From contig CP085827.1 in assembly GCA_020809705.1 (NCBI GenBank), positions 5,394,001 to 5,458,000 of the forward strand: a stretch of 64,000 nt of DNA, written 5' to 3'. Below, one piece after another: positions 57,919-64,000 of the stretch (the first letter of the stretch is position 1; each line of letters begins with the position of its first letter). The notes beneath the pieces are model-generated. The model worked only from the letters and a program-made list of their open reading frames with translations, had not been told where the DNA came from and did no database searches. This DNA comes from Calonectria ilicicola (lineage: Eukaryota; Ascomycota; Sordariomycetes; Hypocreales; Nectriaceae). The translations under genes were made by a program, and so were the position numbers.

Positions 57919-60268
57919 TTATGAGAAGTCCCGCTCATCTCCAACCCGTCGCTCGCCAAACAGATATGCAGCCTCCAGGCAAAACCGCCCGTGACCCCTT
58001 TCCATGCGCCTCTCGCTGCCGTAGCAGATGAGGACTGCATCCACAATTCCACTTAGAATGCCCTCCATTGCACCCATCACAGAGTAACCAATAAAACTAG
58101 CCATCAGACCAACCACATATGCGTATGCAGAGCCCCTGACTCCGTATCCTTCTGGAAGCTGGATACGGAGTTGTTTGGCCGTAATGACCCAACCGGCAAA
58201 ACCAAGACCCGTGGCCATGATCAGTCTGGTTGCCACGAGCAGGAGCTTGGCCAACCGATACGGTAGCAGGCCGGTGGGCTGTCCTCGGCCGCGCAGTGCC
58301 CTAGGAGTCAGGGTAGTGGTAGGAATATTGGGAGACACAAGCTCCATCTGAGTTAACCCTCTTGCCGATGTCGCTAAGTTCTGCGAGTGGATAGCCGAGT
58401 ATGTAATAGTCAAGGGGTTCATCAGGGCCACCACGGGTGTCGGGATCCAAAAGGACACCACGTTTGTAATAAGAGCCCCGGCTCTTCTAGGTAAAAATAT
58501 CATAGGTGCCCTGATGAGCAGCGCAAGCAACGTGGATTCGCAGAGACTGCCAAAAATGGTCGTGAGTGCGTGGTTGAGCGCTGCTGAAACAATCTCTCTG
58601 GAGGGCGTTGCGGGACCGGCATTTCGGTGAAAGTACCACTGGGAGACGGTCGCTGCAGTCGTGCCCCGATGGACAGCGTTGATGACGGCAACAGTCCACA
58701 TATACAAAAAGATGAAAAGGGCTCCCAGCCACCAGCTCGAAAACTGAATGACGAACCGCATGACCGATTTGGCAAAGTAACCTCCCATAAAGACCCGCGT
58801 GAACATGGCGAGCCAAGCCCACGTCCAAACTACAATCAGCGCCAGGCAACCAAAGCCTACCAGCATAAGGGCCGAGTTCTGAGCAAGAATTTTGCTCGAA
58901 AATTGTAAAATCTCAATCGCTTGTTGAATCGCCCGTCGACCCCTCACCACCAACCAAACCCAAAGTATACACCCAGCGGCGGGGACGATGGCAGTCCAAC
59001 GCATAACAACGTCCTGAAAGCTGGTTCCGTGAGTCTGGCCTTTGAAGGAAGAAACGAACGCGTATATAGAAAAGGAAAACATGATAACCGGCACCGCGAT
59101 CAGAATAGTACTGACAAGGGGCCGGACAAACGATCTAAGCGCCGCTAGCCAGACAAACGAGACCAATACCGCAACCACAGTATCCACTGCAAGCATATGA
59201 AATGACTTTTGTAGCGTTGTGTAAATAGTGTCGCCAACCGGAGATTTTTGTGGTGACGTATGGAGCCACACTAAGAAATATGTCGACAACAAGCCAGCAA
59301 GACTGATGAGAAAGATCCAGGCAAAGAAAGGGTCGTGTCGGAAAATCTCGCCCTCTGCGTATTGGATCGTGGTCTGCAGGGGTTCATCATCATCCTCTGG
59401 CCGATTGACGCTCATATCGGTTTCTCCAGTCGACTCTCTCCTCGCCATAAAAGGTACTCGTTCTGAATCGCCCGAGTCACCATGTTTGAATCGCTGGAAT
59501 GCTGGCGGGCTCATGTCGACAGTCTCGCCCAGAAGAGAGGCTGGAGGTTCCTCGTCCGGATCTGCCTGCGACTCGAGTCCAACGTCTACCATCTTTCCCT
59601 TGGCATCGAGTCCACGCTCACTGTCCTGGTCGTCGCTCGAACGGGGAATTTCCTCGGCTTCCTCCAGTAATGTCTCCTTTGCCAGGCCTGGTCGATGTGC
59701 ACTTCGGGTGCCATTCCAGCTGCTTCTGAGTCCGCGTCGTAGCCCTCTGTCCTGGTATGGGTGGTCGTGGCGATCTATGCTGTCATCGAGCGAGCCCCGG
59801 CTGTGGGCATCCGAGTCGACGCTGTCAGCCAATCTGCTCGCGGCAGCTACTCGACGAGACCTCTGCAGCGCAAACAAGTCTGCAGCCTCCCGGTCCCTTT
59901 CCTCTTCGTCGTCTTCTTCGCGGAACTCGTCCAGTGTGCTCTGGAATAGCGGGGCATCCTGAGCAGCGGAGATGCGGGACGCAAAAGCGAGTTGACCAAA
60001 GCGAGAACCACCACCAGTCTGTTGGTATGGATTACCTCCGTATCCGCGAGACAGGAATGATCTGCTTGGTCCCCGACCAGCATCCCGCTGGGGCCTTGAG
60101 GATCTAGACGACCAGTCGGTTTGTCGGGCAGGGGCCTCGTCGGGTTGGCCAAAGTTGGATAGCCTCGACTGGGACTGTGCTAGGAATCTAGATGCATCTG
60201 GAAACACAACGTCAGCGCCGCGATGGGAGCCAGATGGCTTTCTACATGGACATACACTCCGAAAACAT
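57919..60268 (-). CDS. Pns1/SLC44 choline transporter-like membrane protein
   Basis: Exon 1 (60256-60268) codes only MFSE plus one base. The 58-bp intron (GTATGT...TTCCAG) joins it to exon 2 (57919-60197), giving MFSEYASRFLAQSQSRLSNF, the standard start of fungal members; 763 residues. Residues 1-295 are a cytosolic, Ser/Arg/Asp-rich disordered region (SRSSRPQRDAGRGPSRSFLS; DDEEERDREAADLF). About ten membrane segments follow, including FFAWIFLISLAGLLSTYFLV, LAVDTVVAVLVSFVWLAALR, SALMLVGFGCLALIVVWTWA and FSSWWLGALFIFLYMWTVAV. The SLC44 hallmarks are GTTAATVSQWYFHRNA, GSLCESTLLALLIR, and near the end FIGYSVMGAMEGILSGIVDA with VLICYGSERR. It probably sits in the plasma membrane. Substrate in fungi is unsettled: S. 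cerevisiae Pns1 is not needed for choline uptake. Confidence 0.9.
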
Positions 60269-62384
60269 GGCGCGCTCTCAACACCAGCCGCCTCACGTGC
60301 GCCCAAACGAAAAGTAACAAGCCGACTCGATATGATTGCCCGATGTGACGTATGGAAGCGGAGACTTAGGCAGACGGGGGATGATGTCGTCGGGATTCGA
60401 AATGTCGTCGTGGGAGGCTCGATGAGAATCTCCCTCGTTCGGAAATCGTCGCAAATGTGAAAGTGGAGGGGGGGGTTATTGTGGGAGTCGAGGGCAAGAG
60501 GATGCAAAAGGCAAAAAACAAAGCTTGGTTGCGCAGAAATGTTTCAAGGTCATGAGGCGACGCATGAGGTGCCCTCGGCTTATCACAGGCTGGCTCACTC
60601 GCTGACTGACCGCGTTCAGGCAGACTCAAGGCACGCAGACCAGGTACCGAAAGACTTGGGGACCCCTGTACGCTGCTAGGCCTCGCTAGGTTTTAGTGGT
60701 CCAGACGGACTGCGGTAGGCGGTCAGCAGCTGCCCGTGGGCCAGTGGGGGCCCTGGAGCGCCCTCAGGCGCCATAGGCATCCGCCTCACCAAGCGTAACC
60801 TTGACTGCCGAGCAAGTGGTGACATGGAGATTATGTACCCTTGCACGAAAGGCGACGCCAAGAGTGGCTCCATGATACTTTCTGCAAAGTACCCCGCTGA
60901 CGTCGATGCACGCGAGAGGCATCGGCATCATTCTTGAGAAAATTGCCCCTCCCTTGAATGCATCTGGCGGCGCCAGGCCTCTCGATGCATGACATCCACA
61001 CAAAAGCGCCCGAAAACTACTTGTCTCAGCCCTTGCCTCCATGCTCTTTGCATGTATAAAAGTGACTATGGCCGGATGACTGGGTATCGCATGGTAGCGC
61101 ATCAAAAGACCTTCCCACAGCCTCCGATCAACTGACTTCTCTGGGGTGTCTCACTTGCACTATCGCACCTCGCTGGTTGCGTCACCGATAACACGACCTG
61201 GAAGACGAATGATGGCCCACGGAGCTATGCCGAATTTGTCTGCAGAGAAATACAATTCCATCAGTCCGAATTGCAACGATCTTTGAGAACAGTAAAAGAA
61301 AAAGAAAGAAAACCATTCGGATGTTTCATGTTTATTGTTTGTTTTGAAAAATCAACATTCTGGTACTGATCCACCCAGCCGCTAGCTATCTTGTGCTTGA
61401 ATCTTAAATCAACATCGCTTTGTTTGGTCTCTCCGTCAGAGATCCAGCGGGCATTATCTTTTGATGGAACAAGGTCACGCTCCCTGGTCGTTGAAAATAT
61501 TCTCCGTTGCAATACCCCAGGTTCCTAAGCCCTTCATGACTATCCCGACTTGGACATCGTCTCACGCGACCAATGTCACTTTCATCAATGCGTGATTGGG
61601 AAGGAGAAACATTCATTTGCACTGAAACAAAAGGAAAAAAAAAAAAAAAGAAAAAAAAAAGAACAGAAGAATGAGAAAAAGAAGAAGAAATATATCCTTA
61701 GCTGTTTCTTGCCAAGCTCTTGGCTTATGCTTGAATTTGCCCTCCCTTTCACATTCCTTCCTGGTTCTACGTCGGAGTCTGAGTCGTGAAAGAACCAGTA
61801 GTCTTGCGCCACATTGCTAGCTGGGCCAATGATTATACTGGTTCAAACCACAGGTGTCATCCGTTTTCACATGCAAATGCAGATCTGTAAACTTGAAAAT
61901 AGATCTGGGCGCCACTTAAAGCTCAGTATGAGTCGAGAGATTTATGCTGTAAAAAATGACAGTCCACAAAATACTCTGCCCCATGGTGCAAGTGTTGCGG
62001 CGCGCATTGTGTGAGTCAATACGGCCGCATCGCGTGGCGGAGCGAATGACGGAAATATGATGCTGAAGGTGTTGCAACGGTGGAGCTCCTCGGTATGAGG
62101 AGCACAAGGTTTGCATTTGGGGTTTGTCAACATGTTCATCCGAATTACCCTAAAATACATGAATATTGACATGTGCTGTACTATTAAGGCGCGAGAACAG
62201 CAAAAACAAGCTCCACGGATGGTAGTCGCGGTACGCAGAGCACTATGGGCCTTCGCATTGCTCGAGCATTATCCAGATGAGCTCATTACATCATTGGCTA
62301 GGCACTAGGGATACATTTCACTAATTAGGTCCCAAGATACTCCGTCTTTCCCTAATACTCATGTAAGCGTTGGATCAGCATCCT
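60269..62384. other. 2.1-kb intergenic stretch, no gene recognised
   Basis: Promoter side of the transporter gene. A purine-only A/G tract (61628-61690) is the main feature; minus-strand frames at 61261-61622 lack any signature. Confidence 0.4.
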
Positions 62385-63558
62385 TCACGTCGCACTCTGA
62401 GCTGATCCACCCTTAGCTTCCTCGGGAGACTCACCCCAAGTATCTCCAATAGGCTCGCCCATCATCCAACCCAATATAGTGAGAAATTTTGTCTCATTTA
62501 TATCAGCTAGTAGCCCATGCTCAAAGTCCACAATCGGAGATTTACGAATCTCAATCTTCCCGCTTTGTGAATCGAAAATGCATTGAATGACCCGCATTGT
62601 TCGAGCGGAGCATGACACAAGTGTGACCTAGACTTGAGTTAGTCAAAACGCATAAAATGCTGCAGCGGTCAATTACCGGAAAGACTCTATGAAGATTGTA
62701 TCTTTTAGCCCTCGCGTTGGCAAACGCCAGGTACAACACTGATGTCAATTCGCTAGTCAACAGGGTATCTTCGTGCTGAGGAGCGTCGTCGGACACGAAA
62801 CCTGTAAGGTGAGGTTTTTCGGGATCGCGGGTGCGTGTAGAATAATCGAGACATAGACAAAATATACCCTCAAGCATCCAGTCATATTTGCGGTAGGAAT
62901 AGCGGTAAAGATGCTTAGACTTGGGCGACCTAATTGGAAACGTGTGAGCTTGTTGGATATGAAGGTAATGAGCAAAAAATGAAAGAAATAGCAGAAAGTA
63001 AAAGAATCAAATATAGAACGCTACTCACTCTACTGGCGCCCAGTTTGTAAGAGTTGGCATAATTCCATCAAAACAGCCAAAGTAATCGCGTCCAAGATAG
63101 TTTCGAATGATGCCCCAGATGTAAGAAGCTTGGGACCGCGGGTTGCTTTGAAGTCTAGAATCTTGACAATTCTTGTGAGAATCCAGGTCGATTTCTTCGT
63201 ACAGCTCCCATGGTTTAGTGCCTTCAAGGGCCTTTTTAATCTCGTGCAGGGAGTAGGGCCTAGTGTACTGCACTTTAGACGCACAAGATCGGCCAGTATT
63301 CAAATCGATATAAGTGCAAGTAATGTCGTATTTGCGGAGTTTCGTGTCATCGATGTACTGGCCGTCATACTTCGTGAGATGGCACATGATACCTCGCGCT
63401 CGCTGTCGAACCAGCACATCTTTCGGGGCGCCCTCGTATGTCACGGCTTCAAGCCGGGGATTTTTGGACGAAGGACGGATTGGAGGGGATGATTCACCTT
63501 CCTCTTCGGTATCGGAAGATGGATGAGCCCGTTTGCCACGGATCTTGGAAAACTCCAT
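62385..63558 (-). CDS. Unrecognised three-exon protein
   Basis: Exons 63029-63558, 62677-62929 and 62385-62627 encode 341 residues. Introns are 99 bp (GTGAGT...AATTAG) and 49 bp (GTAATT...CTAG). Both joins keep the frame and produce VESPKSKHLYRYSY and RVFPVTLVSCSARTM. The N-terminus is basic then acidic (RGKRAHPSSDTEEEGESSPP), which suggests nuclear localisation. The body has YDITCTYIDLNTGRSCASKV, DWMLEGIFCLCLDYSTRTRD, LVSCSARTMRVIQCIFDSQS and FEHGLLADINETKFLTILGW. Scattered Cys and His do not form a known finger. Length, introns and open frame argue for a real accessory gene. No family was recognised. ATG 63558 (MEFSKIRG) is the first in frame. Confidence 0.72.
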
Positions 63559-63740
63559 CGTGTCAGCATTTGATGAGTCGATAAGTAGGTTGGTGCATTC
63601 GGGTTTCGATGGTGTTTATCTCTCTGGTCTTTCAGGTCAGGTGATCATGAACCCTCTCAAGTGGCACTGGATGGCTGGCACTGGTGGAGGCTGGTTACAA
63701 AGTGATGTTTTCTTGTATTATGTATTATACTTCATTTAGA
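63559..63740. other. Upstream flank of the three-exon gene
   Basis: Probable promoter. Nothing specific was seen. Confidence 0.35.
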
Positions 63741-63820
63741 GGTTTTTATTTATTTATTTGTACTTTTATTTATTTATTCGTATTTTTATTTATTTATTCC
63801 GGTTTTTATTTATTTATTCG
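63741..63820. repeat. Four tandem 20-bp units
   Basis: Units start at 63741, 63761, 63781 and 63801. The consensus is GGTTTTTATTTATTTATTCG, and units 1 and 4 differ at one position. A partial fifth unit (GGTTTTTTTG) follows. Confidence 0.9.
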
Positions 63821-64000
63821 GTTTTTTTGTTTAATAAAAATGCACAATTACGTAGTGAATGGTGTTGACTCAAGGTATAAGCTTGTTCTCACGTTTGACA
63901 GAGCGGTGAATCATGGTTCAAACACCAGGTTATGGTTTGTTTGTAAAGATGAATCAGAGTGTGTTAACAAGGAGATTTCGTAAATTTTCCAGAACACATC
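63821..64000. other. Window end, nothing recognised
   Basis: A short open frame on the + strand has no signature. Confidence 0.3.

Overview
The window reads as nuclear DNA of a filamentous ascomycete, most likely a sordariomycete and probably Hypocreales. Genes are split by short introns (about 49-99 bp) with GTRNGT donors, CTAAC-like branch points and YAG acceptors. The housekeeping genes are typically fungal: a plant-type class II DAHP synthase, LYS1 saccharopine dehydrogenase, a Pns1-type SLC44 transporter and a HYPK homologue. 2EXR, F-box and AIG1-like proteins are common in this group. The genus is an inference only.

Layout. Position 1-444 is the end of a copper P-type ATPase. Positions 600-3800 form a decayed, A+T-rich block of relics: two copies of a TIR element, a broken paralogue of the gene at 56.3 kb, one copy of a dispersed coding-like repeat, and a 2EXR gene with one in-frame stop. 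A PLOD-like glycosyltransferase with a hexapeptide-repeat tail follows (5.8-8.0 kb), then a long gene-free stretch and a small coiled-coil protein (12.5-13.1 kb).

Positions 15.3-26.4 kb look accessory: a Cys/His-repeat protein, a TIR element with an 8-bp target duplication, a coiled-coil gene broken by one TAG, a six-exon AIG1-like GTPase, a P-loop relic and an F-box protein. Positions 29.4-41.9 kb are a conserved block: glucose-6-phosphate 1-epimerase, DAHP synthase, saccharopine dehydrogenase, HYPK and a BRCT/AT-hook protein. Both amino-acid biosynthesis genes have a TGACTCA site upstream, as expected under cross-pathway (CPC1/GCN4) control.

Two gene-poor stretches (41.9-46.8 and 48.1-52.0 kb) flank an FMN-dependent 2-hydroxy-acid dehydrogenase with a signal-like N-terminus. 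The rest holds a proline-rich repeat protein, an arginase-family enzyme, an unrecognised 329-residue protein, the SLC44 transporter and an unrecognised three-exon protein.

The main signal beyond ordinary genes is in the accessory blocks. These are miniature inverted-repeat elements, paired gene relics, and three reading frames each interrupted by a single stop that one C-to-T (or G-to-A) transition could create, as old repeat-induced point mutation would. No tRNA, rRNA, CRISPR array or virus-like gene was recognised. Gene models with several exons were built by eye from splice consensus and frame continuity.
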